Shown: positions 1 to 7,156, numbered from the stretch's first letter. The stretch is DNA of 64,000 bases from Rhizobiaceae bacterium CPCC 101076 (GCA_003347645.1 QDFX01000003.1:1-64000), one strand, 5' to 3'. The notes: generated from the letters alone by a model not told the origin. Program-made: numbers and translations.

Positions 1-230
1 AGCCGCTTCTATGCTGAACTTGCGCGACCCGATGCCGAAAGCGCGCCGCGCCGGCGGGAGCCAGCACATCGCCGGGAATTCACTACTCGGGACGCAACCG
101 AAGATGAGCTTAGGCTTCGCGCCTGAAGGTGGACCCATGAACCGCGTCACAATCGTGGGGGTCGCAATCGGCATAGCCGCTCTGACGAGCTCTGACGTGA
201 AGGAATGAAATCGTTGCGTGTCGTCTCGCC

Positions 231-986
231 TCACGCTCCAGGCGCCTGCGTGATCTCGATCACGTGGGTGTCCTCACCGATCTTCACGCCGATCGAATAG
301 CTTTTGGCTTTGCCATCGGCGTACTCCTTGCGAGGCGGCTCGAAGGTCACCGTGCCGCCGATCCATTCGCCCGGCATCACCGTGTTATCCTTCAGCACAT
401 TGCCCTCGAGCGCCGCCATATTGGCCTCAGCCTGATTGGCGAAAGCCGCGATGTTGCGGTTGTTCTGTGCGTTGGCATTTGCGACCGCGATCTGATTGGC
501 GGCCGGGCTGTAGTAGGTCGTGTGATAGGTCCCGTGAGGTGTGTGGGTCGTCGCGGTCCCGTGCCCCGCATTGGCGGCCTGGATCGAATTTCCCGCCGCA
601 CCCAAACCGACGCCGATCGCAGCGAACACCTGCCGCGTCTTCTCCTCGTCGACCAACTGCTCATAGGTCTTCACGTTGAGCGCGCGAGCGTACTGCCCTT
701 GCTTCGTCTGGATCACCTTGATATCCGCGACGCGGAGATCGACCGGCTTTGGCGTCCGGTTTTGCACCGCGAGCACATAGACCGGTCGCTGACCGGCGGG
801 AACGCCCCTGCCGGCCGGACGTAGCATCACGACTGAACTCGGCTGGCTCGAAATCAACGCTCCAACTCCATCGCGAATGACATTCTGCTGTGTTGCCGAA
901 GCCTTGTAGCTGACCGTCTCGGTCGTCACGCAACCGCCGAGCGCGAGAGCCACGCCGGCCGCGATTACAGTATTCCCAGTTTTCAT
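231..986 (-). CDS. predicted outer-membrane or periplasmic lipoprotein, function unknown
   Basis: A 251-residue protein. The N-terminus has a lysine followed by a hydrophobic Ala/Val/Leu stretch and a lipobox L-G-G-C with the cysteine at residue 19, so it should be a lipid-anchored envelope protein. The middle (about residues 135-180) is rich in Gly, His, Thr, Tyr, Asn and Ala and is low in complexity. The C-terminal 60 residues look like a compact beta-rich domain (EWIGGTVTFEPP and following). I recognise no catalytic motif or named family. It stands alone, transcribed leftwards, with an SH3-domain gene diverging from it on the right. Confidence 0.75.
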   Translation of the reverse strand: MKTGNTVIAAGVALALGGCVTTETVSYKASATQQNVIRDGVGALISSQPSSVVMLRPAGRGVPAGQRPVYVLAVQNRTPKPVDLRVADIKVIQTKQGQYARALNVKTYEQLVDEEKTRQVFAAIGVGLGAAGNSIQAANAGHGTATTHTPHGTYHTTYYSPAANQIAVANANAQNNRNIAAFANQAEANMAALEGNVLKDNTVMPGEWIGGTVTFEPPRKEYADGKAKSYSIGVKIGEDTHVIEITQAPGA

Positions 987-1101
987 TGAGCCCCCCTATC
1001 CCCGAGCCGATCTCATCCGACGCGCGAGTGGGAGTCAATCCACAACCCGGCGTGACACCCAGCCCGACGTGCTCTAGCGTTTCGATCGGGGAGGGAAGCC
1101 G

Positions 1102-1749
1102 ATGCAGAAGCGCATTGGTTGGCTGGTCGCGGCTTTGATGGCGTTGGCGTGGATCAGCAGCGGGCGCAACGACCCACCGGGCCCGGAAAGGCTTGCGGCC
1201 ACGGTTCGCAAAGAAAGGATTGCCGCGGTCCCATCGCCGGCGGTTGCGCTGCCTCCGCCCGCGCCAGAAATGCCGCCGCTTAAGCCGGCGCCCGCGCCAC
1301 CGGCGACGTCGAAGCTCAGCCAAACCACCACCCTCTACACCTCGACGAAGGTGAATATGCGTGCAGCGCCCTCGACGACGGCCGCAATAGTCGCGACGCT
1401 TGAGCCAGGGGCGGCGGTGTCTGTTGGAACGCCGTCGGGCCTGTGGTTTCCCGTCACCCGCGCTGGCAAGTCCGGTTGGATCCGGTACGACTTCTTGATC
1501 GGGGGGGCCGCCACCGTTCAAAAAGCCGCTCCGGTGGAGCCCGCAGCACCATCACCACCGAAACCCCAACCACCAACTGCATTCTACTCGCCGATTACGC
1601 CGGCCAAGCCGCGCTCGCTGACACCGTTACGGGATCCCTATGTCGGCACGTGCGATTGTCCGTACGATCGCAAACGGAACGGCGCCATGTGTGGCGGTAG
1701 CAGCGCGTACAGTCGACCAGGCGGTCGGAACCCGGCGTGCTATTTGTAA
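1102..1749 (+). CDS. SH3-domain protein, putative secreted cell-envelope protein
   Basis: A 215-residue protein with an N-terminal hydrophobic segment (RIGWLVAALMALAWI) that can act as a signal or anchor. A Pro/Ala-rich linker follows, then a bacterial SH3 domain at about residues 70-135 with the usual VNMRAAPS, ATLEPGA and GWIRYDF signatures. The C-terminus holds a short Cys-containing module (CDCPYDRKRNGAMCGG, then a final CYL). That tail is seen in other rhizobial SH3 proteins and in their nuclease or pilus-associated relatives. Such proteins are thought to bind peptidoglycan. No enzyme domain is present. Confidence 0.8.
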   Translation: MQKRIGWLVAALMALAWISSGRNDPPGPERLAATVRKERIAAVPSPAVALPPPAPEMPPLKPAPAPPATSKLSQTTTLYTSTKVNMRAAPSTTAAIVATLEPGAAVSVGTPSGLWFPVTRAGKSGWIRYDFLIGGAATVQKAAPVEPAAPSPPKPQPPTAFYSPITPAKPRSLTPLRDPYVGTCDCPYDRKRNGAMCGGSSAYSRPGGRNPACYL

Positions 1750-1913
1750 GCAAAATTCAGCGCAGAGGCGGTGACGCCGAAGCTAAAGGAATTCGCTTCG
1801 AAGACGCTCCCGACGCTCGAAGAGCATCAGGAACACGTGAGCATTTGAAAGAAATGACCGCTTTGGCCTTCGCTGCTGCATGCAAAAATTCTCGCTCAAG
1901 TACGTACGACGAC

Positions 1914-1942
1914 TTGACATAACCCCCGCAGGGGGTTAAGGT
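1914..1942 (+). promoter_or_regulatory. candidate promoter with a palindromic operator in the spacer
   Basis: TTGACA at 1914-1919 and TAAGGT at 1937-1942 are spaced 17 bp apart. The spacer holds a perfect inverted repeat, AACCCCC at 1921-1927 and GGGGGTT at 1931-1937, around GCA. A repressor bound there would occlude RNA polymerase. This is the only clear signal in the 320-base gene-free stretch 1750-2070, and it precedes the first phage-like gene at 2071. The repressor is not identified. Confidence 0.45.
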
Positions 1943-2070
1943 TGGGAAATTAATCGGTGGGAGGTGCGTCTAGCATCAATCCGATTTTCGCCAGCCCAAT
2001 CGGGCGCAGGCATTCGATAGCTCCGAAGCGATTTCCGCCTCGGGGCTATTTCTGTTTTGGGGAGCACCTC

Positions 2071-2607
2071 ATGGGGCAACGTGCGGGACGCAAGCGTGGG
2101 ATCGGCGAGCGTTACAAGAGCGGGGATCTGAAGCCAGCAGAGCAGGGGTTCGCGCCTGCCGAGGTTCGACACATGGTCGACGCCGCGAGGGCTAAGGTCA
2201 TCGATGGCTGCTTTGGCACGACGGTCGGTCGGCTTCGACTGGAGGCGCCGGCCGAGTTCACTGACGAGTTGTTCTTCGCATCCCGGCAGTTCGCGGCCTG
2301 GTTCGCCAAACACGACCGGCTGATGGGGATGAACCGACCGCGCACAGCCAAGTCGCCGGACTACAGCCAGGCTTGGCAGCCTTCGATCAGTACGACTCCG
2401 GACGAGACCGACGTGGAGGAAGTTGCAGCGGCAAGGCGGGAGATGGCGGCCGTTGTCGCCGGCCTCGGAGAGCAGCGTTATCGCGTGGTCTACAATTCCG
2501 TGCTTCTCGATCTGCACTGCAACAGCTGGGAACGTGAAGCGCTCCGATCGGGCCTTGAATGGCTGGCGATTCATTTCGGAATGGCTCGCCTTCAGCGCGC
2601 ATGCTGA
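2071..2607 (+). CDS. hypothetical protein of the phage-like region
   Basis: A 178-residue protein read from ATG 2071, chosen because GGAG at 2061-2064 is well placed. An in-frame upstream ATG at 1957 has no ribosome site. The N-terminus is basic (GQRAGRKRGIGERY). The middle mentions no known catalytic motif. The C-terminal 50 residues form a helix-rich block (HCNSWEREALRSGLEWLA) that could be a DNA-binding or regulatory helix pair. It lies directly after the palindromic promoter at 1914-1942, which makes a phage regulatory or early gene possible. Function is not recognised. Confidence 0.6.
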   Translation: MGQRAGRKRGIGERYKSGDLKPAEQGFAPAEVRHMVDAARAKVIDGCFGTTVGRLRLEAPAEFTDELFFASRQFAAWFAKHDRLMGMNRPRTAKSPDYSQAWQPSISTTPDETDVEEVAAARREMAAVVAGLGEQRYRVVYNSVLLDLHCNSWEREALRSGLEWLAIHFGMARLQRAC

Positions 2608-2701
2608 AGACGCCGACATATGAGGCGCTTCAGCCGCCAATCCGCGCGGACGCACCCAACATCGGCAGCGAACACTTCGACCTCAAAGGGGATCGAAAGC
2701 G

Positions 2702-2890
2702 ATGACTCATGTTCAAAGCTCTAAGCCCAATATACGGCTCGAAACGAAGATCACTGTCCGCGTGCCGAACTGGCTCGTAGAGGCCGCTAAGCAGGATCGC
2801 CTGAAGACAACGGTGCCGCTCTCGGTCGTTGTTCGACAGGCGCTGATTGCGCGCTTCGGGGATCGAGGCGGCAGCAGCACGCCCACCTAA
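2702..2890 (+). CDS. small ribbon-helix-helix-like DNA-binding protein
   Basis: A 62-residue protein with a beta strand of alternating residues (TKITVRVPNWLVEAAK) followed by two helices (VPLSVVVRQALIARFG), the layout of the Arc/CopG ribbon-helix-helix fold. A purine-rich AAGGGGA sequence lies upstream of the ATG at 2702. No toxin partner is encoded downstream, so I favour a phage-type transcription regulator over an antitoxin. It sits between the hypothetical gene at 2071 and a terminator at 2976. Confidence 0.6.
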   Translation: MTHVQSSKPNIRLETKITVRVPNWLVEAAKQDRLKTTVPLSVVVRQALIARFGDRGGSSTPT

Positions 2891-2975
2891 ACAAAGCTGA
2901 CATTCGAGACGTTCCAGCGCCCTCCCTGACGCGCAGCGCGCCCTCCGCTTTACCGAACGTAAAATCTCAACTCCG

Positions 2976-3007
2976 AGCGGCTCCCTCGCATGAGGCGGGC
3001 CGCTTTT
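2976..3007 (+). terminator. rho-independent terminator before the tail-fibre-like gene
   Basis: The sequence AGCGGCTCCCTC pairs with GAGGCGGGCCGCT across a short GCAT loop and is followed by TTTTT. It closes the transcription unit that carries the genes at 2071 and 2702 and lies just upstream of the gene that starts at 3040. Confidence 0.65.
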
Positions 3008-3039
3008 TGCTGCCGAGAATTGGAAATAGGAGACCGAAA

Positions 3040-4281
3040 GTGCCTCGAAACGGATCAGGAACATACATCGTCCCGAACACCTTCACGCCGGGCACGGTCA
3101 TCTCGTCCTCCACGATGAATGCCAACTTCTCCGATGCGGGTCAGGCGATCACGGACTCGCTTGCCCGCGACGGGCAGGGCGGCATGCTCGGCCAGTTCAA
3201 GGCATCGGACGGAACGAACGGCGCTCCGGGTATCAGCTTCGTCTCAGACACCGATACCGGCATTCGACGGGTCGGAACGGGCGAGGTGGCTTTCGTCGCC
3301 GACGGCGCGGATGTCCTCACCTATTCGCCAACGGCCGTAGGGGCGGCGCAACCGTTCATGGCGGCCGAGGCGATCAGCGCCGCAAAGCAGGTCAATTTCG
3401 CGGCGGCTGGCTCTATCGTTGCGGCGGCCACGACCGATCTCGGATCGGTTGCTTCGAACACGGTCACGGTCACCGGCAATACGACCATCACCTCGCTCGG
3501 CACGGCAGCGGCCGGCGTCGAGCGCTGGGTTCGCTTCACCGGCACGCCGACGCTGACCTACAATGCGACCTCGCTGATTCTGCCCGGTGCAACGAACATC
3601 ACGGCAGCGGCGGGCGACATCGCCTATTTCAAGTCGGAGGGATCGGGCAACTGGCGCTGCTGGGCGTTCCTGCGTGGGTCTGGCGTTCCGGCCACGACGC
3701 CGGGCGTCACCGTCGACAACACGGCCCTTCGCTTCAACGGAACCGGCGGCGCGATCCAGACGTCGACCCTGGTCATCAACGACGACGGCAGCATCACCCA
3801 GCCGAGCGCGGGCGCCGAGACTATTCCGACCGGGACGACAGTGCAGCGGCCGACCGGCGTTGAGGGCATGATCCGCTACAATACGGATCTCGATCGCCTA
3901 GAATATTACGATGCCGGCGCATGGCGTGTCGTGCAGCGACGGGATTGGGATTTCACGAGCGCGGAGCAGGCCGTCACGGCTGGCGCAGAACTGGTTATGC
4001 CTCATGGACTTGGGGCCATTCCAACGAAACTGCAGATTGTTCTTCGTTGTAAGGCGGCGAACTTGGGATGGGCTGTGGATGACGAGGTTCACCGCATCAG
4101 TGACAGCGCGTTTGGCACCACGAACAACAACACGTCGAGTGTCGGGCTGGGCGTAGACGCCACAAACATCTATCTCTCGACGGACACGACCTTACCGAAC
4201 ATTGCGCCAAAGACTGGCGGCAACGCGACGACCATTACCGTCGCGGCGGCCTGGGCCTATGTCGTCCGCGCTTCGCTCTGA
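3040..4281 (+). CDS. phage tail-fibre or tail-appendage-like structural protein
   Basis: A 413-residue protein from GTG 3040, preceded by ATAGGAGA. The first 50 residues (PRNGSGTYIVPN, then GTVISSSTMNANFSD and SLARDGQGGM) match the N-terminal signature I know from many prophage tail-fibre or receptor-binding proteins. The rest is rich in Thr, Gly, Ala, Ser and Asn with alternating short strands, as in trimeric beta-fibrous shafts. About residues 285-310 (VEGMIRYNTDLDRLEYYD) resemble the RYN..L..LE motif common near fibre tips. No chaperone or peptidase domain is obvious. No other virion gene lies nearby, so it is either a relic or part of an appendage cargo. Confidence 0.7.
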   Translation: MPRNGSGTYIVPNTFTPGTVISSSTMNANFSDAGQAITDSLARDGQGGMLGQFKASDGTNGAPGISFVSDTDTGIRRVGTGEVAFVADGADVLTYSPTAVGAAQPFMAAEAISAAKQVNFAAAGSIVAAATTDLGSVASNTVTVTGNTTITSLGTAAAGVERWVRFTGTPTLTYNATSLILPGATNITAAAGDIAYFKSEGSGNWRCWAFLRGSGVPATTPGVTVDNTALRFNGTGGAIQTSTLVINDDGSITQPSAGAETIPTGTTVQRPTGVEGMIRYNTDLDRLEYYDAGAWRVVQRRDWDFTSAEQAVTAGAELVMPHGLGAIPTKLQIVLRCKAANLGWAVDDEVHRISDSAFGTTNNNTSSVGLGVDATNIYLSTDTTLPNIAPKTGGNATTITVAAAWAYVVRASL

Positions 4282-4434
4282 ACGTTCGCCGCCCCGCGCC
4301 GCTAAGAACGCCTTTCGTCCTGCGTCTCGATCGCCAGCCCCCGCCGCGGCGGAGCTTCATCACGCGAAAGCCTGGCCGCTCGGCGGCCGATGCCCAAGCG
4401 GTCTTTGCAACAATCGACAAGAGAAGATCTGAAG

Positions 4435-4746
4435 ATGACAGCAGAAACCAACCGCGCTTTGATTGGTGCTTTCGCCGCCCAATTCGACCCGCCGCTTACG
4501 GTTGTTCCGACCGCGAGGATCGATGACACGCCTGTGTCCCATGCCTATGCGGCGAGCTATTTCGACGCCGGCCGGAACATCGGGATTACGGCTGTAGTTT
4601 TCGGAAGCGGCGCCTTCAAGGCGTATATCGAGGCAACACCCCGAGGCGGCATGGAGGAAGTCGAGAGAGTCGGCGAACTGTTCGCCGGCACGCTCGGAAT
4701 CAAGCCCGGCGATGATGGATCATCTCTTGTGCAATGGGGTGCCTAG
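4435..4746 (+). CDS. small hypothetical protein downstream of the fibre-like gene
   Basis: A 103-residue acidic protein from ATG 4435; an upstream in-frame ATG at 4390 extends into an untranslated-looking spacer. The sequence (SYFDAGRNIGITAVVFGSG, then AYIEATPRGGMEEVERVGE) suggests a small alpha/beta fold. No family is recognised. Because it follows the fibre-like gene on the same strand, it could be a tail-fibre assembly or accessory protein, but nothing in the sequence proves this. Confidence 0.55.
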   Translation: MTAETNRALIGAFAAQFDPPLTVVPTARIDDTPVSHAYAASYFDAGRNIGITAVVFGSGAFKAYIEATPRGGMEEVERVGELFAGTLGIKPGDDGSSLVQWGA

Positions 4747-4755
4747 CGCGGGCCA

Positions 4756-4783
4756 GCAAAAAGGGCGCCCCAAGGACGCCCTT
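4756..4783 (-). terminator. terminator of the minus-strand phage-like gene run
   Basis: AAGGGCG at 4761-4767 pairs with CGCCCTT at 4777-4783. Read on the minus strand, the hairpin is followed directly by TTTTT, so it ends the leftward run of small genes whose last stop is at 4803. On the plus strand it lacks a T-run. Confidence 0.6.
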
Positions 4784-4802
4784 AGATGCCGGGCCCTTGA
4801 GC

Positions 4803-5021
4803 TTAGTGGAGGGGGTAGACGGCCCTCGCCACAGCAGACCAGAGTTCGCTTAGATGCTCATCGCGTTCGACGGCGATCCCATGCCGCCGCGCGAGCCTCC
4901 TGCAAAAGATCCTATCGCCGCAGTCGGGACGGGAGAGGTGAATCGCATCCCATTCAGGAGCGTTTGCGCGCTCCTTGATCGAGACGCGGAAGCGAAGGGA
5001 GTTGACCTCCCAAGGCTCCAA
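4803..5021 (-). CDS. small hypothetical protein, last gene of the minus-strand run
   Basis: About 72 residues if begun at TTG 5021; no ATG or GTG lies between it and the preceding stop, and no ribosome site is clear, so the start is uncertain. The body (WEVNSLRFRVSIKERANA, then GDRIFCRRLARRHGI) reads like real protein with a balanced composition. It lies just after the small gene that stops at 5048 and before a minus-strand terminator, so it is probably translated from the same transcript. No function is recognised. Confidence 0.4.
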   Translation of the reverse strand: MEPWEVNSLRFRVSIKERANAPEWDAIHLSRPDCGDRIFCRRLARRHGIAVERDEHLSELWSAVARAVYPLH

Positions 5022-5047
5022 GCGTGAGCCGATATCGGCGGGCAGGA

Positions 5048-5238
5048 TCAGACCGCCTCGCCTTTCGGCACAAGCCTCAGAACCGTGGCAGGCGCCATCG
5101 TCGGTCTTTCGGCGACGGTCGGAGTGCCGTGCGTGAATGCCAGAAGCTCGCGGGCGTACTCGAGCGTCTGGAGCGCGTCATCGGGGTCATCGATGAGTTG
5201 AGAAAACGGATGTGATCCTGATCGGTAGCCTGTGCCAT
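5048..5238 (-). pseudogene. small gene with a -1 frame change near codon 12
   Basis: A strong ribosome site (GAGGAGG) precedes ATG 5238, and the first codons read M-A-Q-A-T-D-Q-D-H-I-R-F. Continuing in that frame gives a Ser/Arg-rich sequence of non-coding type. Moving to the -1 frame at the four T's (plus strand AAAA, 5203-5206) gives SQLIDDPDDALQTLEYAREL and a clean end KGEAV before the stop at 5048. The product would be about 63 residues. The cause may be a one-base deletion, a sequencing error, or slippage of tRNA-Phe on CGT TTT CTC. No function is recognised. Confidence 0.5.
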
Positions 5239-5307
5239 TGGATTTGACCTCCTCGGGTGTGGGTTAGTGCCGGGGAGCGTTGACGCGCTTTCCCGGCTCG
5301 CTTGCTT

Positions 5308-5529
5308 TCAGTTCCTCGCCGCGTGCGCGGTCACGATGGCGACCAGATCGGCTTGCCTTTCGGCCGGAAGCGACAGAACAAAGCGCAGCATTTCGCCAAG
5401 CTCATAAGCCTTCCGCTCGTCCACGGTGACGCCCCATTTCCGGCAGGCCTCGATCGCCGCGAGCGCGTAGACATCCGCGCTTGTCAGCTTCGAAAGGGGC
5501 TTGCTCGTCAGGTGATTGATAATCGTCAT
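5308..5529 (-). CDS. small hypothetical protein of the phage-like region
   Basis: A 73-residue protein from ATG 5529, chosen because GAGG lies six bases upstream; a start at 5541 would run across the previous stop. It is helical and ends with LSLPAERQADLVAIVTAH. One central stretch (LAAIEACRKWGVTVDERK) includes a lone cysteine. Four bases or more separate it from the preceding gene, and the ribosome site overlaps that gene's stop, which suggests translational coupling. No family is recognised. Confidence 0.6.
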   Translation of the reverse strand: MTIINHLTSKPLSKLTSADVYALAAIEACRKWGVTVDERKAYELGEMLRFVLSLPAERQADLVAIVTAHAARN

Positions 5530-5537
5530 GTCCGGCC

Positions 5538-5834
5538 TCAAAGGTCGCGATAGATCGAGCGGACGCGGTGAATGGCGACGACCTCGGAGCGGTCGAACGT
5601 CACGGCGTCGCCCTCACGGTCTATCAGGACGACCGCCGCAGCGCGGGCGGTGAGGCGAGAAATCTTAATGCCCCCAGCGCGAAGCCAGACGACAACCACG
5701 TTGCCAATCTCGACCGGATCGAGGGCGTTCGCGGTGAAGTGCCATGCCTCCGCGCTTTCCATGTATGTCGGTAGCACCGTTGTCCCGGCCGGAACCGGCA
5801 GGATGTAGGAGCCTTCCAAGGGTCCGCGCTTCAT
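5538..5834 (-). CDS. small hypothetical protein of the phage-like region
   Basis: A 98-residue protein from ATG 5834, preceded by AAAGGA. The layout is beta-rich: PAGTTVLPTYMESAEAW, then GNVVVVWLRAGG and DRSEVVAIHRVRSIYRDL at the end. It vaguely recalls the C-terminal half of LexA-type repressors, but the Ser-Met catalytic context and Lys are not convincingly placed, so I do not assign it. It belongs to the leftward run that diverges from the XRE regulator at 6380. Confidence 0.6.
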   Translation of the reverse strand: MKRGPLEGSYILPVPAGTTVLPTYMESAEAWHFTANALDPVEIGNVVVVWLRAGGIKISRLTARAAAVVLIDREGDAVTFDRSEVVAIHRVRSIYRDL

Positions 5835-5845
5835 GTTTCGTCCTT

Positions 5846-5958
5846 TCACTGCGGGGTGTTTTCCAAGGCCCACGACGCCCATTCGGTGCAGGGCGAAGAT
5901 CGAAGGCGAGGACCGCCGCAGCAATGGCCGTGACGATCGACTGAGCGCGCGAGGCCAT
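5846..5958 (-). other. possible tiny membrane-peptide ORF with conflicting frames
   Basis: ATG 5958 overlaps the stop of the upstream gene and has a good GGAGGC site. The first 19 residues (MASRAQSIVTAIAAAVLAF) are hydrophobic. In that frame the ORF then runs through the next gene's start as an Arg/Pro-rich sequence to 5665. In the -1 frame it would instead end neatly as TEWASWALENTPQ at 5846, just before the next ribosome site. Either the peptide is damaged by one base or the match is chance. Confidence 0.25.
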
Positions 5959-6275
5959 CAGGAGGCCTCCAGCGTGCGGATTTCGGAGCGGATGACCTCA
6001 AGGCGCTGATTGGCGGCGAACAGCGAGCCATCGCGCATCACGAGGGTGTATTCTTCGGAGCGCAGCGCCTCGATACGGGCAGCAACTTCCGGGGCGATCG
6101 AGCGGACCAAGGCAGCAGCGCGGGCGGCTTCGGCCTTCACTTCGGCCCATGCGTAGCGGAGCTGACGGGCGAAAGCGGAGGGAACGAAGAACCTGGCGCC
6201 GATATTACGGAGACGTTCCCAAGCCCGACGCATGGCCTTGGCGTGGATCGAGGTGGGAGTTGCGCCCTTGGCCAT
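5958..6275 (-). CDS. helical hypothetical protein, first gene of the minus-strand run
   Basis: A 105-residue protein that is almost wholly alpha-helical, with Ala/Arg/Glu-rich segments (RQLRYAWAEVKAEAARAAA and RIEALRSEEY) and a likely short coiled coil at the C-terminus (RLEVIRSEIRTLEAS). The middle FARQLRYAWAEVK is of a kind common in small phage genes of rhizobia. It is the first gene leftwards from the divergent control region at 6276-6379 and thus sits where a lambda-like early gene would. Function unknown. Confidence 0.6.
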   Translation of the reverse strand: MAKGATPTSIHAKAMRRAWERLRNIGARFFVPSAFARQLRYAWAEVKAEAARAAALVRSIAPEVAARIEALRSEEYTLVMRDGSLFAANQRLEVIRSEIRTLEAS

Positions 6276-6379
6276 TTCCGTTTTACCAATGTAAGTTCCG
6301 TAAAACAGAAGATACCGGGATTGGTTATGGTTTCAAGCGGAAACTTGCGGAAAACAGAAAAAACCGCTACTTTTTTGGA
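6276..6379. promoter_or_regulatory. divergent control region with repeated operator-like sites
   Basis: Between the leftward gene at 6275 and the XRE gene at 6380. It holds an inverted repeat, GTTTTAC (6280-6286) and GTAAAAC (6300-6306), and a direct repeat, CCGTAAAACAGAA (6298-6310) and GCGGAAAACAGAA (6347-6359). A further GCGGAAA lies at 6337-6343. These are plausible binding sites for the neighbouring XRE regulator. Confidence 0.5.
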
Positions 6380-6637
6380 ATGATAGATTCAGACCAGTGT
6401 CGGGCCGCCCGAGCCCTATTGAACTGGACGCAGCCGCAGCTCGCGCGGGAGAGCGGCTTAAGCGACGTGACGATCCGAACCTTTGAGAAGGGGGGCGGAA
6501 TGCGCGACAGCAACCGGACGCTTTTGCGCCTGGTCTTTGAGCGCGCCGGCCTCGAATTTCTAGACGAGAACGGCAAGGGCGCTGGCGTCAGATTCCGTGA
6601 CAACGGCAGCGCTCGAAACGCGGGCGCTGGAGCATGA
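6380..6637 (+). CDS. XRE-family helix-turn-helix regulator
   Basis: An 85-residue protein from ATG 6380. The N-terminal 60 residues form a Cro/cI-type HTH: ARALLNWTQPQLARESGLS is the scaffold and first helix pair, and VTIRTFEKGGG is the recognition helix region. The sequence then reads LRLVFERAGLEFLDENGKG, typical of small rhizobial XRE proteins that act without a dimerisation or protease domain. It diverges from a run of small minus-strand genes across an operator-like region, as a phage repressor would. Its stop overlaps the start of the nuclease gene by four bases. Confidence 0.85.
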   Translation: MIDSDQCRAARALLNWTQPQLARESGLSDVTIRTFEKGGGMRDSNRTLLRLVFERAGLEFLDENGKGAGVRFRDNGSARNAGAGA

Positions 6638-7107
6638 AGGCTATCGCGTTCGCCTTAGCCATAACTGTCTCGCCAGCCATTGCCGCCGAGCCAATCATCG
6701 GCCGCGCCACGGTCACTGATGGCGATACGATCGAGATCCACGGGCAACGCATCCGGCTCTTTGGCATAGATGCGCCAGAGGGAGGCCAGACGTGCGGGGA
6801 TGAAGCCGGCCGGCAATATCGTTGCGGGCAGACTGCGGCGCTCGCGCTCGACCGACTGATTGCCTCTGCGTCTCCGACCAGGTGTGAACCGTTGGACGTG
6901 GATCGCTATGGCCGGATTGTCGCCCGATGCTTCACTGGCGCAGTCGACGTCGCGGAATGGCTCGTCTCTCGCGGACTGGCGGTTGACTATCCGGAGTACA
7001 GCCGGGGCGTCTATGGGCCTGCGGAAAACCGGGCTAGGACCGCTAAGGCCGGGCTCTGGCGCGGGCGGTTTGAGAAGCCGTGGGAATGGCGCAGGGCCAG
7101 CCGCTAG
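6634..7107 (+). CDS. secreted thermonuclease-family (SNase-like) protein
   Basis: A 157-residue protein with a signal peptide (KAIAFALAITVSPAIAA, cleavage near residue 18) and one SNase-like OB fold. Recognisable elements are VTDGDTIEIHGQRIRLFGID, the IDAPE segment with the catalytic Asp, DRYGRIVARC with the Arg, and GLAVDYPEYSRG with a second conserved region. Four cysteines could form disulfides in the periplasm. The family cleaves DNA or RNA with calcium. It overlaps the XRE gene by ATGA, so translation is probably coupled; pairing a repressor with an exported nuclease is unusual. Confidence 0.88.
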   Translation: MKAIAFALAITVSPAIAAEPIIGRATVTDGDTIEIHGQRIRLFGIDAPEGGQTCGDEAGRQYRCGQTAALALDRLIASASPTRCEPLDVDRYGRIVARCFTGAVDVAEWLVSRGLAVDYPEYSRGVYGPAENRARTAKAGLWRGRFEKPWEWRRASR

Positions 7108-7115
7108 GGAGGGCG

Positions 7116-7148
7116 AAGCGCGGATTGTTCGAAGACTAGCCCGCGCTT
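7116..7148. terminator. hairpin between convergent genes
   Basis: AAGCGCGG at 7116-7123 pairs with CCGCGCTT at 7141-7148 around a 17-base loop. It lies between the nuclease gene, which ends at 7107, and a minus-strand gene that ends at 7157. It lacks a clear T-run, so it may be only a weak terminator. Confidence 0.35.
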
Positions 7149-7156
7149 GGTGCTGA

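Noticed and set aside
11-208. 65-codon reading frame at the left edge
   Set aside because: No ribosome site for its first ATG, and only the last 24 codons look protein-like; not enough to call a gene.
1737-1922. 61-codon reading frame after the SH3 gene
   Set aside because: Overlaps the SH3 stop, lacks a ribosome site, and runs into the promoter at 1914.
5538-5834. LexA/S24-type repressor fragment
   Set aside because: The beta-rich pattern is suggestive, but no convincing catalytic Ser-Lys pair is visible.
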